Below, one piece after another: positions 1 through 6,571 of a DNA stretch of 14,923 nucleotides. This stretch comes from JABDJZ01 sp047611125. GTDB lineage: Bacteria; Bacteroidota; Rhodothermia; Rhodothermales; UBA10348. Position 1 is the first letter of the stretch; every line of letters starts with the position of its first letter. The stretch lies in NCBI GenBank assembly GCA_047611125.1, contig JBLFXH010000061.1, positions 1 through 14,923 of the forward strand. The letters run 5' to 3'. The notes beneath the pieces were generated by a model. It was not told the DNA's origin. It searched no databases and saw only the letters and a program-made list of their open reading frames with translations. Position numbers and translations under genes: made by a program.

Positions 1-338
1 ATGACATTCTTGCTGTCGGCCGGATCCCGCGGCAGCAACTTGAACTGGAGCTCTTCTTCGATCTGCGGGAGCCGATCTTCGATCTCGCCCAACTCAAGGG
101 TGGCCATCTCGATGATCTCGGGATCCTCCTCCCCCTCCACCATAGACTTCAGGTCATCCCGCTCGGCAATCAGCTCGCGGTATGCGGTGATGGATTCGAC
201 CAGAGAGCGAAGCGTCATGTGCTCACGCCCGAGGTCGGCCATCTGCGTGGGATCCGTGGCAATCTCGGGCTGCGACATGAGCCCAGTCACCTCGGTGTTC
301 CGAGCGAGAATCCCTTCTATTACGTCGTCAGCAATCAT
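1..338 (-). CDS. prfA: Peptide chain release factor 1, N-terminal part (runs off left edge)
   Basis: RF1 recognises UAA and UAG stop codons in the ribosomal A site and triggers peptide release in the cytoplasm. Reading the minus strand from ATG at 338 gives 112 codons before the window ends, so only the N-terminal domain is present; the PxT codon-recognition and GGQ catalytic motifs lie outside. The visible part is the charged helical RF1 domain: MIADDVIEGILARNTEV at the start, an REHMTLRSLVE helix, then EDPEIIEMA and LLPRDPADSKNV near the edge. The last motif is the classic lead-in to the RF1 core (LLPKDPNDEKNV in relatives) and argues for RF1 over RF2. No good Shine-Dalgarno precedes the ATG, but the family start fits this position. 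It is divergent from the gene at 545, with 206 nt between them. Identification is secure; partial only because of the window edge. Confidence 0.93.
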   Translation of the reverse strand, partial: MIADDVIEGILARNTEVTGLMSQPEIATDPTQMADLGREHMTLRSLVESITAYRELIAERDDLKSMVEGEEDPEIIEMATLELGEIEDRLPQIEEELQFKLLPRDPADSKNV

Positions 339-492
339 GCGCTCGCAAACGCCGGGCGGTCCCCGAATGATTCAGAACGGCCGTCTCGATCCGGTCCCCT
401 GAGACCCTCCTATTCGCGGAATGAGACTCAAACCAGAGATGGAAGACGGGTCGAAGCGACGATTTAGGCCGTTGAGAGGGGTTCACCGGCAA

Positions 493-508
493 TGGCACGC
501 TTTCTGTA
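493..508 (+). promoter_or_regulatory. Possible sigma-54 (-24/-12) promoter element
   Basis: TGGCACG followed by four bases and CTGTA resembles the sigma-54 consensus TGGCACG-N4-TTGCW. The -24 half is a perfect match. The -12 half keeps TG but has T where the conserved C is expected. It lies 36 nt upstream of the ATG of the 124-residue gene, a sensible distance. A single imperfect match can arise by chance, and no sigma-54 activator gene is in the window. Confidence 0.28.
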
Positions 509-525
509 AACCCAAGACTGAACCT

Positions 526-530
526 AAGGA
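526..530 (+). promoter_or_regulatory. Ribosome binding site for the 124-residue protein
   Basis: AAGGA within CTAAGGAACGG lies 14 nt before ATG 545. The spacing is somewhat long, but this is the only purine-rich match nearby. It supports the 545 start over the overlapping reading frame that opens at 421. Confidence 0.5.
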
Positions 531-544
531 ACGGATACTACACT

Positions 545-919
545 ATGCTGGCTTCAACCAGATACCACATCAAGAGCTCTTCCGCCTCTCGGGCAGTCAT
601 GATCTGGCTCATGACGTGCATGTCGGTCTACTACGTCCTAGATGGGGTGGCCACCCGCCATGTAGCCATCGAAGTCGAGAACTTCCGGACGCCCGGCATG
701 AGCGATCAACAGGTCCTCTCTATGGCCGTCCAGAATGCCTACGCTGGGGAGGCCAACTACTGGTGGATCCACGACAAGACGCCGTATTTGGTGTTCGACC
801 GCTCGCGAGACTACAACGTCTCGCCGCAGCTCTACGAGATCTTTGACCTAGAGATGATCGCGAACGCTAGCACGGGGCCAATCAGCCTGCTGAAGCCGCG
901 CGTCGCTTCGATGAAGTAA
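545..919 (+). CDS. Hypothetical protein, 124 aa, with an N-terminal hydrophobic segment
   Basis: I do not recognise this protein. It starts at ATG 545 behind an AAGGA ribosome-binding site and ends at TAA 917-919. Residues about 16-32 (RAVMIWLMTCMSVYYVL) form a hydrophobic stretch after a basic N-terminus, consistent with a signal anchor or uncleaved signal peptide, so export or inner-membrane attachment is likely. The rest is a soluble domain of about 85 residues with aromatic clusters (ANYWWIHDK, YNVSPQLYEIF) and no visible Cys or His metal motif. It stands alone between prfA (divergent) and glmS (convergent, 51 nt away). A sigma-54-like element precedes it. The ribosome-binding site, acceptable composition and signal-like N-terminus make it probably real, but function is unknown. 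Confidence 0.6.
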   Translation: MLASTRYHIKSSSASRAVMIWLMTCMSVYYVLDGVATRHVAIEVENFRTPGMSDQQVLSMAVQNAYAGEANYWWIHDKTPYLVFDRSRDYNVSPQLYEIFDLEMIANASTGPISLLKPRVASMK

Positions 920-934
920 GAAGCGCTGCGCCAA

Positions 935-954
935 ACGGCCCGGCCACCAGCCGT
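935..954. terminator. Weak stem-loop between convergent genes
   Basis: ACGGC (935-939) pairs with GCCGT (950-954) around a 10-nt loop in the 51-nt gap between the convergent 124-residue gene and glmS. No T-run follows on either strand, so it is at best a weak or Rho-assisted terminator. Confidence 0.25.
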
Positions 955-970
955 GCCTCCGGAGCCTCGA

Positions 971-2803
971 CTACTCGACCGTCACGCTCTTGGCCAGATT
1001 TCTGGGCTGATCCACATCACAGCCCCGCATGACCGCAATGTGGTACGCCAGCAACTGCAGCGGTATCGAAGTCAGGATGGGTGACAACTCCTCGATGGTC
1101 TTCGGCACTCGGATCACGTGCTCGCACAACCTGTCCAGTTCTCCGTTGCCCTCATCGGTGATCGCGATCACGCAGCCCTTACGAGCCACCACCTCCTCGA
1201 TGTTGGAAATCACCTTCTCGTAGGTAGAGTCCTTCATGGCCAGGAAAACCACCGGCATGAACTGGTCAATCAAGGCGATTGGCCCGTGCTTCATCTCTGC
1301 AGCCGGGTAGCCTTCGGCGTGGATGTAGGAGATCTCCTTGAGTTTAAGCGCTCCTTCCAGCGCAACTGGGAAATTGTAGCCCCGGCCGAGGTAGAGAAAA
1401 TTCTGTGCATAGCGAAAGACGCTGGCGATGGCGCGAATCTGGCCATTCATGTCGAGAACGGACTGCACCTTACTAGGCAGTTCTTCCAGGCCATCGAGAA
1501 TGGCCCGAGACTGCTCTTCTGGAAGGCCGCGGTTCTGGGCAATCTTGGTTGCGATCATCGTCAGGACTGTGACCTGAGCTGTGAACGCCTTTGTCGAGGC
1601 TACGCCGATTTCCGGGCCCGCATGCAGGTACACACCCGCATCGGTCTCCCGCGCAATTGTTGAGCCTACTGTATTAACGATTCCGTAGACCGGAATATCC
1701 TGGCCCTGAGCCTGGCGGACAGCGGCAAGCGTGTCGGCCGTTTCGCCCGACTGGGAGATCACAAGAACGGCATCGCCCTTCCGTAGAATCGGGTTGCGAT
1801 AACGAAACTCGCTCGCGTACTCCACTTCTACCGGGATCCTCGCCAGAGACTCGATGACGTATTCGCCCACAAGCGCGGCGTGCCACGAGGTGCCACAGGC
1901 ACAAATGATAATCCTGTCGGCCTGAGAAAGGCTCTCCATGTGGTCGGCCAGGCCGCCCAACGTGATTGTGTTCTCCTCGGCGCGAACCCGGCCGCGCATG
2001 CAGTTCGCAAGCGACTTAGGCTGTTCGAAGATCTCCTTGATCATGAAGTGGGTATACCCCCCCTTCTCGATCTGCTCCAGATCCCATTCGAGTTCGTGGA
2101 TCCTCTTGTGAATGTCCTCCTCGTCAATCGTACTGACTTCGAAGTTGCCGCGGCTGACCACCACCATTTCGCCGTCGTTCAGATAGACCACCTGCCGGGT
2201 GTACTCAATCAGGGGCGCAGCATCAGAACCCAGGAAGTACTCGCCGTCACCGACGCCGAGAATAAGCGGACTCCCCTTTCGGGCGGCAATCAGTAGATCG
2301 TCCTCTCCTTGCGCGACGATGGCAATCCCGTAGGTGCCGACCACTTGGGTCAATGCCTGACGGACTGCCTCTGCCAGCGGAAGTCCTGTCGTATTTCGGA
2401 CATCCTCAATGAGCTTGGTTAGGACCTCGGTATCCGTCTGACTATGAAACTCGAAACCGCTTCGCGTGAGCCGTTCCCGGATCGCGTTGTAGTTCTCGAT
2501 GATCCCGTTGTGGACGAGGGCAAAACTGCCGTCACTGGCCAGATGGGGATGGGCGTTGGTGTCACTGGGTGCCCCGTGGGTGGCCCACCGCGTGTGGCCA
2601 ATGCCCAGGGTACCAACCACCTTAGTGGTCTTCAGGAGCTTGTCCAACTCGCCAACCTTGCCGTTTTTCTTGTGCACGGACAACTGCCCGTTCACAACCG
2701 CAACGCCGGCTGAATCGTAGCCGCGATACTCGAGTCTTTTGAGGCCTTTGATCAGGACGTCAACAGCTTGACGCTCGCCGATATAGCCGACTATTCCACA
2801 CAT
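971..2803 (-). CDS. glmS: Glutamine--fructose-6-phosphate aminotransferase (isomerizing)
   Basis: GlmS converts fructose-6-phosphate and glutamine to glucosamine-6-phosphate and glutamate, the first committed step to UDP-GlcNAc for peptidoglycan and LPS; it is cytoplasmic. The 610-residue length is normal. The start is fixed by MCGIVGYIG, where Cys2 becomes the N-terminal nucleophile after Met removal. The glutaminase domain (about 1-240) shows GHTRWATHG (69-77) and HNGIIENY (98-105). The first SIS domain has CACGTSWHA (301-309), SQSGET (350-355) and STKAFTAQ (403-410). The second carries GRGYNFPVALEGALKLKE and AEMKHGPIALI. The C-terminus DQPRNLAKSVTVE holds the conserved Lys605 that forms the Schiff base with the sugar. 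TAAGGA directly abuts the ATG, closer than ideal for a ribosome-binding site. It lies downstream of aroF after a 196-nt spacer with stem-loops, so it may have its own promoter. Identification is certain. Confidence 0.98.
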   Translation of the reverse strand: MCGIVGYIGERQAVDVLIKGLKRLEYRGYDSAGVAVVNGQLSVHKKNGKVGELDKLLKTTKVVGTLGIGHTRWATHGAPSDTNAHPHLASDGSFALVHNGIIENYNAIRERLTRSGFEFHSQTDTEVLTKLIEDVRNTTGLPLAEAVRQALTQVVGTYGIAIVAQGEDDLLIAARKGSPLILGVGDGEYFLGSDAAPLIEYTRQVVYLNDGEMVVVSRGNFEVSTIDEEDIHKRIHELEWDLEQIEKGGYTHFMIKEIFEQPKSLANCMRGRVRAEENTITLGGLADHMESLSQADRIIICACGTSWHAALVGEYVIESLARIPVEVEYASEFRYRNPILRKGDAVLVISQSGETADTLAAVRQAQGQDIPVYGIVNTVGSTIARETDAGVYLHAGPEIGVASTKAFTAQVTVLTMIATKIAQNRGLPEEQSRAILDGLEELPSKVQSVLDMNGQIRAIASVFRYAQNFLYLGRGYNFPVALEGALKLKEISYIHAEGYPAAEMKHGPIALIDQFMPVVFLAMKDSTYEKVISNIEEVVARKGCVIAITDEGNGELDRLCEHVIRVPKTIEELSPILTSIPLQLLAYHIAVMRGCDVDQPRNLAKSVTVE

Positions 2804-2900
2804 TCCTTATACCGTAGTGGTTCTAAGTCCCATGAAGGACCAATCCTATGTATCGACCAACGCGAGAAAAACTAAACAAAGGGGCCGTTGTCCGATAACT

Positions 2901-2930
2901 GGTGTTCGCCGGTGAGACCGGCCAGACACC
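2901..2930 (-). other. Stem-loop in glmS leader (hairpin 3)
   Basis: GGTGT (2901-2905) pairs with ACACC (2926-2930), with an inner CCGG/CCGG pairing (2909-2912 with 2918-2921) around a 5-nt loop. It lies about 100 nt ahead of the glmS ATG in the direction of transcription. No T-run follows directly, so it looks more like a leader structure than an intrinsic terminator. Confidence 0.4.
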
Positions 2931-2940
2931 AAAACCTGCT

Positions 2941-2957
2941 CCCCGAATAATTGGGGG
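2941..2957 (-). terminator. Palindromic stem-loop downstream of aroF (hairpin 2)
   Basis: CCCC-G-AAT-A-ATT-G-GGGG is a near-perfect palindrome centred on 2949 with one G-G mismatch on each arm. On the minus strand it is followed by AGCAGG and then TTTT, a weak terminator-like tail. It would sit 43 nt past the aroF stop. It could end part of the aroF transcripts or form part of a structured glmS leader. Confidence 0.35.
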
Positions 2958-2970
2958 CCCTCAGTAACAG

Positions 2971-2984
2971 TTGCCTAATGGCAA
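2971..2984 (-). other. Short stem-loop just past aroF (hairpin 1)
   Basis: TTGCC and GGCAA form a perfect 5-bp stem around a 4-nt loop (taat on the plus strand, atta on the transcribed strand), 15 nt beyond the aroF stop codon. It is small and lacks a T-run; it is the first of three stem-loops in the aroF-glmS spacer. Confidence 0.35.
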
Positions 2985-2999
2985 GTTCCAACGGCGCGA

Positions 3000-4019
3000 T
3001 CACGTCAAACTTTCGCGCCCAACTACCGCGGCAATCGCGCGAACCTGCTTCATCAGCGTGGCAAATTGTTCGAAATAGAGTGATTGGGGGCCATCAGAGA
3101 CGGCCGAGTCCGGATCCGGATGGACTTCAATCATTAGCCCATCGGCCCCGGCAGCCACCGCTGCCCGAGCCATAGGCGTCACCATGTTGCGAAGGCCGGT
3201 CCCGTGAGAGGGATCAACGATGATCGGCAGGTGGCTCTTGGATTTCACCACCGGCACCGCCGAAAGGTCGAGGGTGTTTCGGGTATAATCTTCGAATGTG
3301 CGTATGCCCCGCTCGCAGAGAATCACGTCCGGGTTTCCCTCGGCCATGATGTACTCGGCGCTCATCAGCCACTCCTTGATAGTGGCTGACATCCCGCGCT
3401 TCAGGAGTACGGGCGTCCGCGTCTTTCCCAGCTCCTTGAGCAGCGAAAAATTCTGCATGTTGCGGGCGCCTACCTGAAACAGATCGGCAGCCTCGGCGAT
3501 GAGCTCGATATGGCCCGGATCCATCACCTCTGTCACTACGGACAGGCCATACGCGTCGGCCGCCTCCCGCAGCATGATTAGCCCTTCCTTGCCCATCCCC
3601 TGAAAACTGTAGGGCGATGAGCGGGGCTTGAAGGCTCCGCCCCGCAAGAAGGTGGCGCCCTGCGCTGCCACGGAGGCAGCGCAAGCATGGATCTGTTCTT
3701 CGGATTCCACGGCGCACGGTCCCGCCATGATGGCCAGTCCCTGGCCACCCACTGAATGCTTGCCGGCGGTGACCACAGAATCTTCGGTCCGCCAAGACCG
3801 GCTCGCGAATTTGTAGGGTTCTGTAACCCGATGGACGGCCCCGACACCAGACAACACCGAGATGTGGCGGGTGTCGAATTCAGGCTTGACGCCAACGGCC
3901 CCGAGCACAATCTGCTGCTCCCCACTGGAACGGTGGACATCGAACCCGAAGTGATTCAGACGCTCGATGACGGCCTGGATCTCGCCTTCGGCGGACCCGC
4001 TCTTCATGACTACAACCAT
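3000..4019 (-). CDS. aroF: 3-deoxy-7-phosphoheptulonate (DAHP) synthase, AroF type with N-terminal ferredoxin-like domain
   Basis: DAHP synthase condenses phosphoenolpyruvate and erythrose-4-phosphate, the entry reaction of the shikimate pathway to Phe, Tyr and Trp. The 339 residues match the short type I-beta enzymes: a small N-terminal regulatory-type domain (about 1-75, starting MVVVMKSGSAEGEIQAVI) and a TIM-barrel core. Core motifs are GPCAVES (100-106; Cys102 is a metal ligand), RGGAFKPRSSPYSFQG (126-141), QVGARNMQNF (182-191), LLKRGM (205-210), IVDPSHGTG (267-275; His272) and MIEVHPDPDSAVSDG (296-310; Glu298). The ATG at 4019 lies 5 nt past the tyrS stop codon (TGAgcctATG), and no strong ribosome-binding site is seen, so translation is probably coupled to tyrS. 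In Thermotoga-type relatives the N-terminal domain mediates feedback inhibition; the same role here is inferred. A second Met at codon 5 is an alternative start. Confidence 0.95.
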   Translation of the reverse strand: MVVVMKSGSAEGEIQAVIERLNHFGFDVHRSSGEQQIVLGAVGVKPEFDTRHISVLSGVGAVHRVTEPYKFASRSWRTEDSVVTAGKHSVGGQGLAIMAGPCAVESEEQIHACAASVAAQGATFLRGGAFKPRSSPYSFQGMGKEGLIMLREAADAYGLSVVTEVMDPGHIELIAEAADLFQVGARNMQNFSLLKELGKTRTPVLLKRGMSATIKEWLMSAEYIMAEGNPDVILCERGIRTFEDYTRNTLDLSAVPVVKSKSHLPIIVDPSHGTGLRNMVTPMARAAVAAGADGLMIEVHPDPDSAVSDGPQSLYFEQFATLMKQVRAIAAVVGRESLT

Positions 4020-4023
4020 AGGC

Positions 4024-5307
4024 TCAGGATACCTGTACCAGGCGGTAGTTTTTCTTGCCCTTTCGCAGCACCAACAGTCGCCCTTCGATGCAATCCTGCA
4101 GCGTAACCGAGCGTCCTTCGTCAGCCACTCGCACGTTGTTGAGGTAGACACCGCCGGACTTGACCAGACGGCGGGCTTCGCCACGAGACGCAGCCAGCCC
4201 CGTCCTATCCAGTAGATCCAGAAATCCGATGCCATCACCGGAAAAGGTGTCGGACTCAAACTCCGAGGAAGGGGCTTCTTCGAAAACGTCGAGGAGCTCA
4301 GAGGCTGACAATTCCTCCATGGCGCCGCCAAACAGCACCTTTGAGGCTCGCTCTGCGCCCTCGAGTGCCGATGGCCCGTGGACCATGCCGGTGACTTCGC
4401 GCGCCAGCCTGCGGTGTGCCTCGCGCTGGCCGGGGCGTTCGGCCACGGCCACCTCCAACTCCTCGACAGCGGGTTGGTCCAGCCAGGTGAAGTACTTGAG
4501 ATAGGGAATGACGTCCCGATCGTCCGTATTGAGCCAGAACTGATAGAATCGGTAGGGCGACGTCCTCTCCGGGTCCAGCCAGACGGTGCCGCTTTCGGTC
4601 TTGCCGAACTTCGTGCCCGCCGCATTGGTGACGAGGGGGAAAACCAGACCGTGGGCCTTGCCACCCCGCACGCGCCGGATGAGTTCACCGCCCGCGAGAA
4701 TATTTCCCCACTGATCGCTGCCGCCCATTTGAAGGGTGCAGTCGTGCAGTTCGTTGAGCTTCAGGAAGTCGTAGGCCTGAAGCATCATGTAGGTGAACTC
4801 GGTATAGGAAATGCCGTCCTCTGAATCCAAGCGCCGTTTCACGGACTCCTTGGACATCATGTAGTTGACGGTGAAATGCTTCCCCGTGTCCCGCAGGAAT
4901 TCGATGAGTCCCAGCTGGCCTAACCAGTCCAGGTTGTTTACGATTCGGGCCGGGTTCTTGGCGGCGTTGAAATCGAGGAACGGCTCCAGCTGCGCACGGA
5001 TGCCCGCCAGATTTTCCTCCACCTGGGCATCGTTGAGTAGTTGTCGCTCCTTGGTCTTGCCGCTGGGATCACCGATGAGTCCCGTGCCGCCGCCGATGAT
5101 GGCAATCGGATTGTGTCCGAATCGCTGCAGCCGGGCCAGGCACATGATGGGGAGGAGCGACCCGATATGGAGGCTCGAGGCCGTCGGATCGAAGCCGATG
5201 TAGGCAGTCACCGACTCCTTGTTCAGGATGTCGGACAGGCCGGGCGTGGCATCGAATACCATCCCGCGCCACGAGTACTCTTCAAAAAGGCTGCCGATTT
5301 GAGGCAT
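4024..5307 (-). CDS. tyrS: Tyrosyl-tRNA synthetase
   Basis: TyrS charges tRNA-Tyr with tyrosine in the cytoplasm. The 427-residue product from ATG 5307 (MPQIGSLFEE) has the usual length. The frame stays open to 5388, but that extension would overlap the end of lptB, and the family N-terminus (SLFEEYSWRGMVFD) matches the 5307 start, 10 nt after the lptB stop. Class I signatures are HIGS (47-50, the HIGH motif) and KFGKT (233-237, the KMSKS loop). Between them lie GGGTGLIGDPSGK, VNYMMSKESV and QMGGSDQWGNI, all typical of TyrS tyrosine and ATP binding. Residues about 360-427 form the C-terminal S4 RNA-binding domain (ASRGEARRLVKSGGVYLNN). It sits between lptB and aroF in one transcription unit. 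Pairing with DAHP synthase puts tyrosine use beside the first step of tyrosine synthesis. Confidence 0.98.
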   Translation of the reverse strand: MPQIGSLFEEYSWRGMVFDATPGLSDILNKESVTAYIGFDPTASSLHIGSLLPIMCLARLQRFGHNPIAIIGGGTGLIGDPSGKTKERQLLNDAQVEENLAGIRAQLEPFLDFNAAKNPARIVNNLDWLGQLGLIEFLRDTGKHFTVNYMMSKESVKRRLDSEDGISYTEFTYMMLQAYDFLKLNELHDCTLQMGGSDQWGNILAGGELIRRVRGGKAHGLVFPLVTNAAGTKFGKTESGTVWLDPERTSPYRFYQFWLNTDDRDVIPYLKYFTWLDQPAVEELEVAVAERPGQREAHRRLAREVTGMVHGPSALEGAERASKVLFGGAMEELSASELLDVFEEAPSSEFESDTFSGDGIGFLDLLDRTGLAASRGEARRLVKSGGVYLNNVRVADEGRSVTLQDCIEGRLLVLRKGKKNYRLVQVS

Positions 5308-5317
5308 AGGTCGATCT

Positions 5318-6571
5318 TTATGGCTGGTAGCGCTCCAGGGTAAAATTCTCACCCAGGTAGCGTCGTCGAACTTCATCGTCGGCGACAAGTGCCTCGGCCG
5401 TCCCTTGCTTCAGGATTTTCCCTTCGTAGAGCAGGTAAGCCCTGTCTACAATGGCCAAGGTCTCGTGGACATTATGGTCCGTGATGAGCACCCCAATACC
5501 GCGTGCCTTGAGCCCCGCGACCACGGCCTGGATATCTTCCACGGCAATGGGGTCCACGCCGGCAAACGGCTCGTCGAGCAGGAAGAACTTGGGCCGTGTG
5601 GCCAGTGCGCGGGCGATTTCGGTGCGTCGCCGCTCTCCGCCCGAAAGCATATAGCCTTTGGATTTTCGCACCCTGTGAAGCCCAAACTCGTCAATGAGCT
5701 CATTGACACGCTGCTTGCGCTGGGCCTTATTCAGCGGCTGGTACTCCAGGACGGCCTCGAGATTCTGCTCGACCGACAACTGCGTAAATATTGAGGCCTC
5801 TTGAGCCAGATAGCCAACGCCTCGGCGGGCCCGCTCGTACATGGGTAGCTCAGTCACATCCTTCAAGTCAAGGTTGACGGTGCCACCATCAGGCCGAACC
5901 AAGCCGACGATCATGTAGAACGTGGTTGTCTTGCCGGCGCCGTTTGGCCCGAGGAGGCCCACAATTTCCCCTTGCCGAACATCAAGGGACACCGACTTAA
6001 CCACGCTCCGCTTCTTGTACCGCTTGACCAGTTTGTCGGCACTCAATACAGCGCCGCCCTCGACCAACATCGACTCGGGCGGGGTGAAGCCTCGTGAGGA
6101 GGGGACTACGACCGTTGCTGGTGGAGGCGTGGCCTTGGACTTCTTGCCGTACATCTCGCGGACCGAGAAGGCCCGCTTTCCGGGGTCGATGACCGGGGAG
6201 TCGGAAGCGCCGTGCGGGGCCGGATTATACTCGTGCGGCAGACTGTTCCCCGAATTGGGAAGGGCGCTAGCCGCCGGCAATTCGCCCGAATCGATCTTAT
6301 TCAAGTGATCCATGAACGCCGCGAAGTCCGGATCCGCTTCCTCGAGCGGGGCCGCCCGGACGGGCGAATTGGGGATCAAGCTATGGGCTCGCTGCCAGGA
6401 ATGGACCGCAAGATCCTCCTGCTGAGTGGCCTCGTACGCCTGTGCTAGCATGACGTGCGCCAGCACATAGGAGGGAACCATCTTGACCGCCTGCTCTAGG
6501 ACAGGTATCGCCCCTTGGGGGTCCCCCTCCTTGAAGCGCTCCATGGCCATTTCAATTTCTGTAATCGGCAT
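5318..6571 (-). CDS. lptB: LptB-type LPS-export ABC ATPase with an N-terminal TPR-like extension
   Basis: LptB is the cytoplasmic ATPase that drives LPS extraction by LptFG and transfer along the LptC-LptA bridge. This protein has 417 residues, while LptB is normally about 240. Residues 168-417 are a complete LptB: Walker A GPNGAGKTT (208-216), Q-loop Gln257, signature LSGGERRR (309-316), Walker B FFLLDEP (329-335), and H-loop ITDHNVHET (363-371), very close to the LptB hallmark DHNVRET. Residues about 1-70 resemble two TPR helix-turn-helix units (FKEGDPQGAIPVLEQAV; AHVMLAQAYEATQQEDLAVHSW). Residues 71-167 are a Pro/Ser/Ala-rich linker. The frame is continuous, and the ATG follows the upstream TGA directly (TGAATG), so the fused start is well placed. 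An internal ATG at 6070 would give a 250-residue LptB, but no ribosome-binding site precedes it. The ATPase call is certain; the role of the extension is unknown. Confidence 0.93.
   Translation of the reverse strand: MPITEIEMAMERFKEGDPQGAIPVLEQAVKMVPSYVLAHVMLAQAYEATQQEDLAVHSWQRAHSLIPNSPVRAAPLEEADPDFAAFMDHLNKIDSGELPAASALPNSGNSLPHEYNPAPHGASDSPVIDPGKRAFSVREMYGKKSKATPPPATVVVPSSRGFTPPESMLVEGGAVLSADKLVKRYKKRSVVKSVSLDVRQGEIVGLLGPNGAGKTTTFYMIVGLVRPDGGTVNLDLKDVTELPMYERARRGVGYLAQEASIFTQLSVEQNLEAVLEYQPLNKAQRKQRVNELIDEFGLHRVRKSKGYMLSGGERRRTEIARALATRPKFFLLDEPFAGVDPIAVEDIQAVVAGLKARGIGVLITDHNVHETLAIVDRAYLLYEGKILKQGTAEALVADDEVRRRYLGENFTLERYQP

Noticed and set aside
421..846. Overlapping plus-strand frame of 141 codons
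   Set aside because: Composition is Arg/His/Pro-rich as in out-of-frame translations, and it lacks a ribosome-binding site. The frame at 545 has one and a signal-like N-terminus.
2804..2970. glmS ribozyme or tRNA in the glmS leader
   Set aside because: I see no glmS ribozyme core and no tRNA cloverleaf or GGTTCGAATCC-type T-arm; only simple stem-loops are visible.
4020..4688. Long open frame extending aroF upstream to 4688 (562 residues)
   Set aside because: The extra 223 residues lie in a shifted frame on the same strand as tyrS and show no family similarity. The DAHP synthase domain begins at ATG 4019, right after the tyrS stop.
5308..5388. N-terminal extension of tyrS to 5388
   Set aside because: It would overlap the end of lptB by 71 nt, and the family N-terminus matches the start at 5307.
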